Part shown: piece after piece, positions 22,724 through 35,239 of the stretch
Numbering within the stretch: position 1 is the first letter of the stretch
Layout of the letters: each line of letters begins with the position of its first letter
From: Megaleporinus macrocephalus
Taxonomy: Eukaryota; Chordata; Actinopteri; Characiformes; Anostomidae
Reading direction: 5' to 3'
Length of the DNA stretch: 64,000 bases
NCBI GenBank assembly: GCA_021613375.1
Contig: CM038727.1
Location: 3,036,004-3,100,003, forward strand
Position numbers and translations under genes: made by a program
Notes under the pieces: generated by a model
Seen by the model: only the letters and a program-made list of their open reading frames with translations
The model's database searches: none
Told to the model about the DNA's origin: nothing

Positions 22724-23508
22724 AGTAGTGGTTAGTATGGTGGTGTAGTGGTTAGTATGGTGGTGTAGTGGTCAGTATGGTGGTGTAGTGGTTAGTATAG
22801 TGGTGTAGTGGTTAGTACGGTGGTGTAGTGGTTAGTATGGTGGTGTAGTGGTTAGTATGGTGGTGTAGTGGTTAGTACGGTGGTGTAGTGGTTAGTACGG
22901 TGGTGTAGTGGTTAGTACGGTGGTGTAGTGGTTAGTACGGTGGTGTAGTTGTTAGTATGGTGGTGTAGTGGTTAGTATGGTGGTGTAGTGGTCAGTATGG
23001 TGGTGTACTGTTAGTTTGGTGGTGTAGTGGTTAGTACGGTGGTGTAGTGGTTAGTACGGTGGTGTAGTGGTTAGTATGGTGGTGTAGTGGTTAGTATGGT
23101 GGTGTAGTGGTAAGTATGGTGGTGTAGTGCTTAGTACGGTGGTGTAGTGGTTAGTACGGTGGTGTATTGGTTAGTACGGTGGCGTAGTGGTCAGTACGGT
23201 GGTGTAGTGGTCAGTACGGTGGTGTAGTGGTTAGTACGGTGGTGTAGTGGTCAGTACGGTGGTGTAGTGGTTAGTACGGTGGTGTAGTGGTTAGTACGGT
23301 GGTGTAGTGGTTAGTACGGTGATGTAGTGGTCAGTATGGTGGTGTAGTGGTTAGTATGGTGGTGTAGTGGTTAGTACGGTGGTGTAGTGGTTAGTACGGT
23401 GGTGTAGTGGTTAGTACGGTGGTGTAGTGGTTAATATGGTGGTGTAGTGGTTAGTATGGTGGTGTAGTGGTCAGTATGGTGGTGTAGTGGTTAGTATGGT
23501 GGTGTAGT
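22724..23508 (+). repeat. 20-bp minisatellite GGTTAGTATGGTGGTGTAGT, about 39 copies
   Basis: Units differ mainly at TAT/TAC and TTAG/TCAG. Each unit carries TGGTGTAGTGG, which fits the A-box consensus of tRNA genes, and the unit resembles the head of tRNA-derived fish SINEs (compare 54474 and 27783-27815). It fuses at 23505 to a 46-bp array of different origin. Confidence 0.93.
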
Positions 23509-23800
23509 GCGGTGTAGGACAGTGAGTGGAGCTCCTGTATGGTCAGTGGAGCTGATACAGTGGACAGTGAGTGTAGGTCCTGTATGGTCAGTGGAGCTGA
23601 TACAGTGGACAGTGAGTGGAGGTCCTGTATGGTCAGTGGAGCTGATACAGTGGACAGTGAGTGGAGGTCCTGTATGGTCAGTGGAGCTGATACAGTGGAC
23701 AGTGAGTGGAGCTCCTGTATGGTCAGTGGAGCTGATAAGATGGACAGTGGGTGGAGATAGAGTGTTTAATGTTATGGCTGATGGGTGTATAGATAAGAAA
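23509..23800 (+). repeat. 46-bp array at the end of foldback family Y, about 5 copies
   Basis: The unit contains GTATGGTCAGTGGAGCTGAT and ACAGTGGACAGTGAGTGGAG. A single-copy version of the unit is seen at 46868-46905. After the last unit the sequence continues as TTTAATGTTATGGCTGATGG, which I know as the terminal part of this family. So the array is an expansion inside the element end. Open frames on both strands here are repeat artefacts. Confidence 0.85.
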
Positions 23801-24584
23801 TAAAAGTGCTTTGTTGTCAAAAGCTGTTCTACTGTGGCGGTGATTGACGAGCTCTTGCTTTGTGTCCAGTTTGCTGAGGAGTGGAAAAAAGGATCTCGGA
23901 GTGATGGTGCGGAACAAAAAGGGAAAAAAACAATCAAGGGCAAATAGTCGTTCATCACCATGACAGTTAAAAACCCATCTCGGTAATTACACTTGAATCC
24001 AGCTCTTGGCGAAACACTACTTTTACTAGCGCGGCGGAAAGTGTCAGATGAAGCTCCGAGATAGCTTCAAAGATCGATGCACTTTATCCGAACGCGAGCG
24101 AGACTGATAAACAGTAAACAAATGTTTTAGGCGCTGTGATACATTCGCTCGCGATGGATCCGGCGTCTCGCTGGCACAGTTTTAGCGGAAGACAGATGAC
24201 GGGGAGTAATTGAGGCGGACAAGCTGAGGCCCATGGAAAGATGATTCTTCTTCCCGGAATCTGATTATGCCAACATCCGAGTCTGTTGGTGGAGAACAAG
24301 GGTTCTCTAATGAAATTCAGATGCTGTTGAGAATTAAGCCGCCAAGGTTGAGCAAGAACCACTTTTGGCTCCATGAAGAAGCTTTTAATGTGCAGTTCTG
24401 ACGGCATGAGGACCCAATCTGCTGCGTTCAGTTACAGGGGGTGATGGTTTCGATACCCTAGACTTGGTAAAAGAGCAGCGCTGATTGAGATACTTCACAT
24501 AACGAGGCTTTCTTTACTGGAAAATCCTTCAATACGCAGAACAACAGGAAAGAGACGTGTAGTAAATGCTGGGGTACTATTAAA
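23801..24584. other. Unique non-coding island
   Basis: Balanced composition and no internal repeats. A minus frame at 24407-24084 (107 codons) shows no domain that I know. Possibly regulatory; not supported as a gene. Confidence 0.4.
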
Positions 24585-27430
24585 AAAAATAAAAGCTATC
24601 TGATCTACATGCTGCTCAGCTATTTCAGGTTGTTTTAGCCAAATAGCACGCCGGCGTCAGCAACATTTGGCAAAGATATGGCACTGGCAGCCTGCATGGG
24701 AGCCAAAAGCTGCCCACATGTATAAAAGCTCATATGGCCCACAGGTTTCTGGTCCAGATACAGCAGAGCTGCCTACTGGAGCCAAAGGCTGAGCCGTGGT
24801 TGTGATGTGGCTGAAATCTGAGCCCGTATCATCTCAGAGTTATGGTTTCATTCAGGTTAGAGTTCTGGTACCTGGATCCAAATGAAGTCATCGCTGTCAT
24901 TACACGGTGGTATGTGGTCCAGATGAAAGTAATAAATGCAGGCCAGAACTGGCAACCAGCATGGGAGCCAAAGGCTGAGCTGTGGCTGTGATCTGGCTGA
25001 ATTCTGGTTTCAGGTTAGGTTGCGATGGTGTTCCAATACCAGGAGCCGAACAAAGTCATCACTGTCATTGCACAGTGGTATGTGGGCTGAATGAAAGTAA
25101 TGAGTGTGGGCCAGAACTGGACCATGACTCGTTTTTCTATCTGAATAAAACATCACTAGTGTGAAAGCTAATTTAACTAAAGTTTTGGAATATTTTTAAG
25201 AAACTTCAGCTAAATTAAATTTTGTACTAGTGAAAATACAAATGCTATCTAATCTACATGTTGCTCAGCAATTTCAGATTGTTTTAGCCAAATAACATGC
25301 CAGTGTTGGCAACATTTGGCAAAGATATGGCACTGGCAGCCTGCATGGGAGCCCAAATCTGTCCACATGTATAAAAGCTCATATGGCCCACAAGTTCCAA
25401 CACAGATCTGGTTCACTTCTGGTCCAGATACAGCAGAACTGCCTACTGGAGCTGAAGACTGAGCTGTGGATGTGATCTGGCTGAATTCTGAGCCCGTATC
25501 ATCTCTGAGTTATGGTTTCATTCAGGTTAGAGTTCTGGTACCTGGATCCAAATGAAGTCATCACTGTCATTACACAGTGGTATGTGGATGAAAGTAATAC
25601 ATGCAGGCCAGAACTGGCAACCAGCATGGGAGCCAAAGGCTGAGCTGTGGCTGTGATCTGGCTGAATTCTGGTTTCTTTCAGGTTAGGTTGCGGTGGTGT
25701 TCCAATACCAGGATCTGAACAAAGTCATCACTGTCATTGCACAGTGGTATGTGGGCTGAATGAAAGTAATGAGTGTGGGCCAGAACTGGACGAAGACTCG
25801 TTTTTCTATCTGAATAAAACATCACTAGTGTGAAAGCTAATTTTACTAAAGTTTTGGAATATTTTTAAGAAACTTCAGCTAAATTAAATTTTGTACTAGT
25901 GAGAATACAAATGCTATCTAATAAACATGCTGCTCAGCAATTTCAGATTGTTTTACCAAATAACATTGGCAACATTTGGCAAAGATATGGCACTGGCAGC
26001 CTGCATGGGAGCCCAAATCTGTCCACATGTATAAAAGCTCATATGGCCCACAAGTTCCAACACAGATCTGGTTCACTTCTGGTCCAGATACAGCAGAGCT
26101 GCCTACTGGAGCTGAAGACTGAGCTGTGGATGTGATCTGGCTGAATTCTGAGCCCTTATCATCTCTGAGTTATGATTTAATTCTGGTACCTGGATCCAAA
26201 TTCAGTCATCGCTGTCATTACACAGTGGTATGTGGGCCGGATGTAAGTCATAAGTGTGGGCCAGAACTGGCAACTTGCATGGGAGCCAAAGGCCCACATA
26301 TATAAAACCTCAAAAGAGCCACATGTCCCAGAACAGAACTGGTTAATATCTGGCACAGATACAGGAGAGCTGCCAACTGGAGCCAATGGCTGAGTTGCAT
26401 GTGAGCCAAAGGCTGAGCTGTGGCTGTGATCTGACTGAATTCTGGTTTCATTCAGGTTAGGTTGCGGTGGTGTTCCAATACCAGAATCTGAAGTCATCTA
26501 AGTCATTGCACAGTGGTATGTGGGCCGGATGAAAGTAATAAGTGTGGGCTAGAACTGGGCCATGACTCGTTTTTCTAAAACACACTACCCAGATAGCGTG
26601 CAGGTGTTGGCAACATCTGGCTAAGATATGGCACTGGCAGCCTGCATAGGAGCCAAAAGCTGCCCACATGAATAAAAGCTCATATTGTCCACAAGTTCCG
26701 ACACAGATCTGGTTCACTTCTGGCACAGATCCGGCAGAGGTGCCTACTGGAGCTACAGGTTGAGCCATGGCTGTGATCTGGTTGAACTCTGAGTCTGTAT
26801 CATCTCTGAGTTATGGTTTAATTCAAGTTAGTCTGTAGCAGAGTTCCGGTACCTGGATCAGGAAGAAGTTATGACCATCGTTCCACGGTAGCAAGTGTGC
26901 CAGATGAAAGGAATAAGTCCAGGCCAGAACTGGCAACCTACATGGGAGCCAAAAGCTGCCCACATGTCAAATATCTCATATGAGCCACAAGTTCCAAAAC
27001 AGATCTGGTTCACTTCTGGCACAGATACAGGAGAGCTGCCTACTGGAGCCAAAGCCTGAGCTGTGGTTGTGATCTGGCTTAACTATGAGCCCACATCATC
27101 CCTGAATTATGGTTTAATTTGGGTTAGGTTGTGGTGGAGTTCTGGAGTTCTGGTCCCTGGATCTGGATGAAGTCATCACCGTTATTCCACAGTAGTAAGT
27201 AAACATGTTCGCTTCGCTTGTAAGAATATATACCATCCAAACAACATCCTAGCCAGTGATTTCAAACGCACTACCTAGATAGCACGCAGGTGTTGGCACC
27301 ACCTGGCAAAGATTTGGCACTGCTGACCAGATCTGGTTCACTTCTGCCTATGCTTAAACTTAATGTGAGCCACAGGCCGAGCTACGGTTAAGATTCCAGC
27401 CTCCATCATCCCTGAGTTATGGTTCCGTTA
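24585..27430. repeat. Long-unit tandem repeat of about 660 bp, four to five degenerate copies
   Basis: Copies start at about 24591 (GCTATCTGATCTACATGCTG), 25249 and 25910, each about 660 bp, followed by more diverged copies near 26580 and 27255. Each copy holds CAACATTTGGCAAAGATATG, TGGCACTGGCAGCCTGCATG, TATAAAAGCTCATATGGCCC and TCTGGTCCAGATACAGCAGA. Inside a copy there is weaker repetition of TGGGAGCCAAAGGCTGAGCT. No intact frame is conserved across copies. Confidence 0.85.
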
Positions 27431-27489
27431 ATTTGTTCACAGATCATTGGACATGGTTTCAATAATGGCAAGACATCCAGGCCCTGGAG

Positions 27490-27545
27490 GATAACACCAT
27501 CACACTACCACCACCATGTTTCACTGTTAGTATAATGTTCTAACC
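27490..27545 (-). mobile_element. Short Tc1-like fragment
   Basis: CATCACACTACCACCACCAT followed by GTTTCACTGTTAGTATAATG matches, in reverse sense, a conserved part of Tc1-type transposase genes in fish. A similar fragment sits at 51715-51775. Confidence 0.5.
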
Positions 27546-27782
27546 ATGGCCTGCTGTGTTAGCTTTATGGCGGATGTAACCGGATGACCTGTCTCGCAAA
27601 ACACTAGCTCAATTGATCCCACTTATCAAATTCAATTGGTTACTTGGTTGTTGTGACTTGTCTGGGACATTAATGGTTATTTAAAGAAAGTATATACACT
27701 GTGTGATAGCTGACACACTTCTATAAATAAGCCTTTGTAAATAAGCTATAACAGGTCTGCCTATATTGATGAGCACTCTATT

Positions 27783-27815
27783 GGCAGCTTGGTGGCGCAG
27801 TGGGTAGAGCTGCTG
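27783..27815 (+). mobile_element. Truncated SINE head with A box
   Basis: GGCAGCTTGGTGGCGCAGTG followed by GGTAGAGCTGCTG is the usual start of tRNA-derived fish SINEs, with TGGCGCAGTGG as A box. The B box and body are absent; a Tc1 end follows a few bases later. Confidence 0.6.
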
Positions 27816-27828
27816 TTCCTTGCACGCC

Positions 27829-28012
27829 CCACTTTTCAGTTTTTTATTTGGAAAAAAAGTTTAAAATATCCAATTTTGTTCCACTTCATGATTGTGTCCC
27901 TCTTGTTGTTGATTCTTCACCAAAAATTACAATTTCATATCTTTATGTTTGAAGCCTGAAATGTGGCAAAAGGTTGAAAAGTTCAAGGGGGTCGAATACT
28001 TTTGCAAGTCTT
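27829..28012 (-). mobile_element. Terminal end of a Tc1-like transposon
   Basis: CCAATTTTGTTCCACTTCAT, TATCTTTATGTTTGAAGCCT, GAAATGTGGCAAAAGGTTGA and CGAATACTTTTGCAAG match, as I recall it, the terminal region of a fish Tc1 subfamily. No transposase remains. Confidence 0.65.
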
Positions 28013-28355
28013 AGCCGAAACATCATGTTTGGTTGAACAGATCCGAGAGACGCGTCCCTGTCAAACATGACTCAGCAGCCGTCGCCGGAGCAAACAGAGA
28101 CGCCTATTTCTCCGTGAATATTCAGAACAGCTGCCTCTGTCACCAATACACACACGCTGGCTCACGCGTCTCACACGCACCCCGAGGACATTCATCACGT
28201 CTGATCACTGAGACAAACACTAAACTCACTTCTATTTCATTCAGAGCTGTTTCTGATTAATCAGCGTCAAACACTGCCCACAACAGGACGTCTGAAATTA
28301 CCACTATCAGCCGTTAGTGTTTACACACAAACCCTCACTAAACCCAGCAGTGCAG
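28013..28355. other. Unique non-coding stretch
   Basis: A 75-codon plus frame (28033-28260) has no domain. No repeats until the CA tract starts. Confidence 0.4.
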
Positions 28356-28359
28356 CTAA

Positions 28360-28395
<36 letters not shown>

Positions 28396-28398
28396 GAA

Positions 28399-28435
<37 letters not shown>

Positions 28436-28858
28436 GAACACACACACACACACACACACACTAGTGAAAATACTCTCACACACACGTGTGAAAACACACA
28501 CACACACAAGTGAAAACACACACACACTTGTGAAAACACACATTAGTGAACACACACAAAATAGTGAACACACACACACTGGGGGCAGTAAAACACCCCC
28601 CCACACACACACACTTGTGAACACAAATACTAGGGGGCAGTTAAACACCCAAATACACACTGGTGAACACACACACACTAGTGAAAATAGTCACACACAC
28701 AAGTGAAAACACACACACTCGTGAAAACACACACTAGTGAAAACACACACTAGTGAACACACAAAATAGTGAACACACACACACTGGGGGCAGTAAAACA
28801 CCCACATATACACACACACACACACTTGTGAACACATACTAGGGGGCAGTTAAACACC

Positions 28859-28900
<42 letters not shown>

Positions 28901-29006
28901 TAAACACAAACACTAAGGGCAGTAAAACACCCACATACACACACACACACACACTAGTAAACACACACTAGTGGGCAGTGAAACACCCATATTTACACAC
29001 ACTAGT

Positions 29007-29058
<52 letters not shown>

Positions 29059-29256
29059 TGGAGCAGTGAAACACCCACATACACACACACACTAGTGAAC
29101 ACACACACACACACACACACACACACTATGGAGCAGTGAAACACCCACATACACACACACACTAGTGAACACACACACACTATGGAGCAGTGAAACACCC
29201 ACATACACACACACTAGTGAACACACACACACACACACTATGAAGCAGTGAAACAC
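28356..29256 (-). repeat. Compound CA / CACTAGTG array derived from a SINE tail
   Basis: Runs of (CA)n are broken by CACTAGTGAACACAC and by CACTATGGAGCAGTGAAACA followed by CCCACATACACAC. Reading the minus strand gives TTCACTAGTGTGTG and GTGGGTGTTTCACTGC, the wording of the SINE tail at 15412-15465. The CA runs differ strongly in length. Cys/Val-rich open frames on the minus strand are artefacts of CA repeats. Confidence 0.88.
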
Positions 29257-29999
29257 CCACAACCCCAGAAGGGTTTATGACCACTGATCTGTGTACACTT
29301 TTTGTCCATTTTAGAGGAAACAACCTGCTGAGAAACGTGAATGAAGTCGTAGAACCATAACAAGTGCAGGTGTTTCTGAGACAGGTGTACTACCTGATAC
29401 AACTGAGCAATTAACACCCTACCACGCTCGCTGGTACCTGAAGAAATGCTGAGCAGACCCTGGATTTTAATCAGAACAGCAAATGTCTTTGTAAGAGGCT
29501 TTATCATTGGGGACGGGCTTCTGGCTAGTGGATCAACAGGGACGGTGACCACAGTGACATCTGCGCTTGGACGTCAGTAAACAGGGGTTGAAAGTTCATG
29601 TTCAGTGCTTGTGAGGAAAAGCAGCAGAACAGATGCTCCTCAGGTGAGGGAGAGTGTCAGAGCAGGACAGAACAGTCTGGACAGATCTGAGAGGTCAGAT
29701 AAAACAAAACAGACTCTATAGTGAGGAGGTTCATAGGGGGTGGGGGGGGCACTTTGCTGGCATGGCTTCTTCCTTTTAGAGCATTACTTCAATTCAAATC
29801 AAGTCATTCTGACTGATCAACCTTATTATAGGATGAGACATTTCTATAATAAGGGGGGGCTTCCATCCATGGGAGGTGGGGGTCACTAAGTGGTTTAATA
29901 ATTATGAAAATAGTATCAATAATTTTGTTGCTGTCCAAAGTGCCTCATTTCTTTACCATATTTAGCTTTCTACATGATTTAAACTCTACAATCATCCTT
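29257..29999. other. Unique non-coding stretch
   Basis: No coding signature. G-rich runs occur near 29738-29750 and 29855-29882. I recognise no repeat family. Confidence 0.4.
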
Positions 30000-30052
30000 T
30001 ACATTGTGTTGAAATTTCATAATGATTGGAACAATACCTCCAAAACCACCAT
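30000..30052 (+). repeat. Dispersed repeat family X, partial copy fused to an array
   Basis: ATTGTGTTGAAATTTCATAA followed by ATTGGAACAATACCTCCAAAA lines up with ATTGTATGAAAACTTCATGA...CCAATAGAAATGCTCAAAAA of copy 2. The copy stops at CTCCAAAA, where the 20-bp array begins. Confidence 0.6.
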
Positions 30053-32404
30053 ACTAACCACTACACCACTGTACTAATCACTACACCACCATACTAATCA
30101 CTACACCACCATACTAATCACTACACCACCATACTAACCACTACACCACCATACTAACTACTACACCACCATACTAACAACTACACCACCATACTGACCA
30201 CTACACCACCATACTGACCACTACACCACCATATTAACCACTACACCACCATATTAACCACTACACCACCATACTAACACTACACCACCGTACTAACCAC
30301 TACACCACCGTACTAACCACTACACCACCATACTAACCACTACACCACCTTACTAACCACTACACCACCATACTAATTACTACACCACCATACTGACCGC
30401 TACACCACCATACTAATTACTACACCACCATACTGACCACTACACCACCAAACTAACCACTACACCACCGTACTGACCACTACACCACCATACTAACCAC
30501 TACACCACCATACTAACTACTACACCACCGTACTAACCACTACACCACCGTACTAACCACTACACCACCGTACTAACCACTACACCACCATACTGACTAC
30601 TACACCACCATACTAACCACTACACCACCATACTGACCACTACACCACCTTACTAACCACTAAACCACCGTACTAACCACTACACCACCGTACTAACCAC
30701 TACACCATCATATTAACCACTACACCTTCATACTAACCACTACACCACCATACTAACCACAACACCACCATACTAACCACTACACCACCGTACTAACCAC
30801 TACACCACCGTACTAACCATTACACCACCGTACTAACCACTACCTCCAAAACCACCATACTAACCACTACACCACCGTACTAACCACTACACCACCGTAC
30901 TAACCACTACACCACCATACTAACCATTACACCACCATACTGACCGCTACACCACCATACTAATTACTACACCACCATACTGACCACTACACCACCATAC
31001 TAACCACTACACCACCGTACTGACCACTACACCACCATACTAACCACTACACCACCATACTAACTACTACACCACCGTACTAACCACTACACCACCGTAC
31101 TAACCACTACACCACCATACTAACCACTACACCACCATACTGACCACTACACCACCTTACTAACCACTACACCACCGTACTAACCATTACACCATCATAT
31201 TAACCACTACACCTTCATACTAACCACTACACCACCATACTAACCACTACACCACCGTACTAACCACTACACCACCGTACTAACCATTACACCACCGTAC
31301 TAACCACTACACCACCGTACTAACCACTACACCACCATACTAACCACTACACCACCATACTGACCACTACACCACCTTACTAACCACTACACCACCGTAC
31401 TAACCATTACACCATCATATTAACCACTACACCTTCATACTAACCACTACACCACCATACTAACCACTACACCACCGTACTAACCACTACACCACCGTAC
31501 TAACCACTACACCACCGTACTAACCATTACACCACCGTACTAACCACTACCTCCAAAACCACCATACTAACCACTACACCACCGTACTAACCACTACACC
31601 ACCGTACTGACCACTACACCACCGTACTGACTACTACACCACCGTACTGACCACTACACCACCATACTAACCACTACACCACCGTACTAACCACTACACC
31701 ACCGTACTAACCACTACACCACCGTACTAACCACTACACCACCTTACTAACCACTACACCACCGTACTAACCACTACACCACCATACTAACCACTACACC
31801 ACCGTACTAACCACTACACCACCATACTAACCTCTACACCACCATACTAACCACTACACCATCATACTAACCACTACACCACCGTACTAACCACTACACC
31901 ACTATACTAACCACTACACCACTGTACTAACCACTACACCACCTTACTAACCACTACACCACCATACTGACCACTACACCACCTTACTAACCACTACACC
32001 ACCATACTAACCACTACACCACCATACTAACCACTACACCTTCGTACTAACCACTACACCACCATACTAACCACTACACCACCGTACTAACCACTACACC
32101 ACCATACTAACCACTACAACACCATACCAACCACTACACCACCATACTAACCACTACACCATCATACTAACCACTACACCACCGTACTAACCACTACACC
32201 ACCGTACTAACCACTACACCACCATATTAACCACTACACCACCGTACTAACCACTACACCACCGTACTAACCACTACACCACCGTACTAACCACTACACC
32301 ACCGTACTGACCACTACACCACCGTACTGACCACTACACCACCATACTAACCACTACACCACCGTACTGACCACTACACCACCATACTGACCACTACACC
32401 ACCG
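30053..32404 (-). repeat. 20-bp minisatellite, reverse orientation, about 117 copies, with higher-order blocks
   Basis: The unit ACTACACCACCATACTAACC is the reverse complement of the array units at 22724 and 54474. The joint TACCTCCAAAACCACCATAC, which belongs to the left edge, recurs inside at about 30841 and 31549, 708 bp apart, and the rare pair CATCATATTAACC / CCTTCATACTAACC recurs near 30704, 31190 and 31412. Large blocks have therefore been copied within the array. Confidence 0.93.
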
Positions 32405-33540
32405 TGCCTCCCAAGTTGATTTCATAAGGTTCTATTTACACCCTTTAAATAAACTGGGACCCCCAGTTCAATCATATGTGTTCACACTCATTCCCTATTT
32501 ATCAGTTTTGCATTAGATAGTTGGTATGTGGGGGTCCTAGATGTTCACATTTTCAAGTCCACTCTTCTCTCAATCCTACCTACTCCAGCTTTAGTGAGCC
32601 TAATAACCCCCCGATGTCTGTCTTCCTCCTTCTCCAACATCTGACACACAAACTCTCTGACGAACAGATCATTAGACGCCTGATTAGTAAGAGATTAATG
32701 GAGGAAGTTTGTGGGGCGTCTTTCAGTTCAGTCACTTTAATGCAGCGCGTACAGAAACCTGTTAACGCGGCGGCCGTATCTTACAGCAGAATCAATAAAG
32801 CAGTGACTCGGACTGAGCGTCTAAATAATAATGATAAAAATAAACCTCGGGGAGCCCCTCGGAGCGGGAGAAGCGCTTGGCACCTGCGTTTCATTTCAGG
32901 TTTGCAGTACGTCTAGCTGAAGCTTCTGTAGGTTTAGATATTATTAGGTGCTTGTTTTCCAGACTGTGTCCTGTGAACCCTCAGATGATGTATGTGTTGG
33001 ATTACATATAATACCTGCTGTAGCATCACCTGGAAAACGTTCATCCTTGTTTTTATTTATTTTAAAGACCCGTGTAAGGGAGCTGTGTAGGACTTGGGGG
33101 ACTGGTAACAGAGCAGAGTGGGCGAAATGATCATTTTACCCACACTGGAAATGGGAATCTGGATCATGTTTATGGTATCCCAGTGGGCGGGGTTATAGGA
33201 GGCCTATTACCATCATATTAACAATATAAACTTGTAATAGAAGGTTTAGTGTGTGATCTATACAGTAGGTAGAGGTCAGTTCATTCCTAATGATATCTGA
33301 TTATCACCTATTGCTGTTGATCAGCTTAGTGAACCGTGATTACATGTATGCTGTTGAATATGCATGGATCATCATGTTCCATGTTCAGAGGGGGCAACAA
33401 TTCCAACAACTCTGCAGCAATCCGAATCCTCATCTCCCGAACCACTAAACAGTGTAATTACAGAAAAGGTGAGTAAATTAATATTTTGTTGAATATTTGA
33501 ATTCTACATTTGTTCTTTACATTACATCAAATGCCCTTTA
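32405..33540. other. Unique stretch, possible regulatory or unknown sequence
   Basis: A 131-codon plus frame (32521-32916) has no domain that I recognise and no nearby promoter or splice pattern I can argue for. Composition is balanced at 32600-32900. Confidence 0.4.
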
Positions 33541-33690
33541 CAAGCCACTGCTACTTTAAATTCACTGCCACCTTAAATTCACGGCTGCCTTAAATCAATT
33601 CATACCTTAAATTCACTGCCACCTTAAATTCACGGCTGCCTTAAATCAATTCATACCTTAAATTCACTGCCACCCTACATCTTGGACCTA
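33541..33690. repeat. 51-bp tandem repeat, 2.5 copies
   Basis: TTAAATTCACTGCCACCTTA recurs at 33556 and 33607. It uses the same words (TTAAATTC, CTGCCACC) as the 52-bp array at 39046-40712 and looks like an unexpanded relative. Confidence 0.85.
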
Positions 33691-34400
33691 TCCATTAACT
33701 TAGATAAACTTAGATTTGCCCTTTCCTTTAAAACTAGCGTTTTTGAGACACTTGATTTTCTTTGGATGGCTGATTTTCAGCAAAATGTCTTTTCATTGGC
33801 CAGAGAATATATATATAGAATATAGAATATATATATATATGTTGTTGTTGATGTTGTTGTTTTTAGCTGCAGTAATTGGATGTACAATGGAACCCCAAGC
33901 ACAAACGGCCCAAAGATCCCCAAATATCCAGAAAGTGGGCTTAAACCTGTCAACTTTAACACACTGGAAAGGACTGTCCTCTCACTCCGTCATCTGTAGA
34001 TCATTTCACGTCTGAAGATTATCACTATGGGACGTAGGCTTACACGACGACTGGATCTCAAGTCTGACGCTGTTCCAGCAATATGGGTGTGTAAGGAAAC
34101 CAGCGAGAGGAGTTCAAGAGCCTCCGTGTACGTGGAGGTAAACCAGGTAAGCTCAGTTACTGAGCCTGCTTTAGCTGATGTTAGCTAACGTTAGCTTCAC
34201 TTGCTAAGTGTGGTGGTTATGCTAGATTATGAAGATGTATAGAGTCGTATGAGAGCGAGTTCCACTGATCATATCTACTACAATAACTGTACCTCTACAT
34301 CTGAGTGTAGCTGGTTGCTAGGCTGTTGTCATGAATAATGTTGGTTATTTATCTAGATACTGTTTACACTCAGGATGAGCTGCTGTTGTGGGTGTGGTTT
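33691..34400. other. Non-coding stretch
   Basis: Contains a short TA-rich run near 33808-33840 and GTTAGCTAACGTTAGC at 34180-34195, otherwise nothing that I can name. Confidence 0.4.
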
Positions 34401-34565
34401 GACTAAAAGTCTCAGGACTAAGTGATATGGTGGTCTAAAAGTCTCAGGACTAAGTGATATGGTGGTCTAAAAGTCTCAGGACTAAGTGATATGGTGGTCT
34501 AAAAGTCTCAGGACAAAGTGATTTGGTGGTCTAAAAGTCTCAGGACTAAGTGATCTGGTGGTCTA
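34401..34565 (+). repeat. 32-bp tandem repeat, about 5 copies
   Basis: CTAAAAGTCTCAGGACTAAG followed by TGATATGGTGGT repeats from 34403 with period 32 and few changes. Confidence 0.93.
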
Positions 34566-35034
34566 TTTCTACATTACAGCTCTTTCAAATTCAAATTTAG
34601 AAATACCATCAGAATCTGAAGTTCAATGTTGTCCACCAGTGACGTCAGGAGTTTCTGTAGTGAGCTCGGGTTTTTCCATCAATTTATTTAAAATAGTCTA
34701 TTTAAGAGCAAATTAAGCAGTGAATTTCATTTTAAGTCATGCTTATATATTTTGAGTATCTAAAACAATGTAAAATCACCAGCGGGGTCCATACGTGGTG
34801 CTTAGCCTTTAATCTGATAGTGTAAAAGCATCATCTGATCAATAAGTGTCTGATCACCAGTAAGAACAGCAGATCTGATTAGAACAGATGTAAATAATCA
34901 GACATACAATACAAAGTAACATGAATATGTTATTGTGAGAGAAGTAGATCAGATCTTGATCCAGTTTGAAGAACAAAGTTAGGTTCCAGATTTCTCCTGG
35001 ACGCCCCAGACATTGTATGAATGTGTTCAGTTCC
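34566..35034. other. Non-coding stretch
   Basis: No repeat or credible gene seen. Confidence 0.4.
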
Positions 35035-35123
35035 TTCAGCAGCAAATCTTGATTTAGCTTAATGAAGTACTGAGCAGTCAAAGCAGGTATTAGATGAGAA
35101 CTGATAATAATACTGGGTTGTTT
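35035..35123 (+). repeat. 89-bp perfect dispersed repeat, partner of 22410-22498
   Basis: Identical by eye to the reverse complement of 22410-22498. Flanking bases differ on both sides. Confidence 0.9.
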
Positions 35124-35171
35124 CCACATATATTCACATATATCAAAATTCATATTTCTTGTTTGGCTTGC

Positions 35172-35175
<4 letters not shown>

Positions 35176-35236
<61 letters not shown>
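35176..35236. repeat. (TA)n microsatellite
   Basis: A perfect TA run of about 60 bp next to family X copy. Confidence 0.97.

Positions 35237-35239
<3 letters not shown>

Noticed and set aside
28391..29210. Cys/Val-rich minus-strand open frames
   Set aside because: They read CA repeats (TGTGTG as Cys-Val) and have no other content.
32521..32916. 131-codon frame as a gene
   Set aside because: It is the longest frame in unique sequence, but I see no domain, no conserved motif and no supporting context; length is not beyond chance in 64 kb with many frames.
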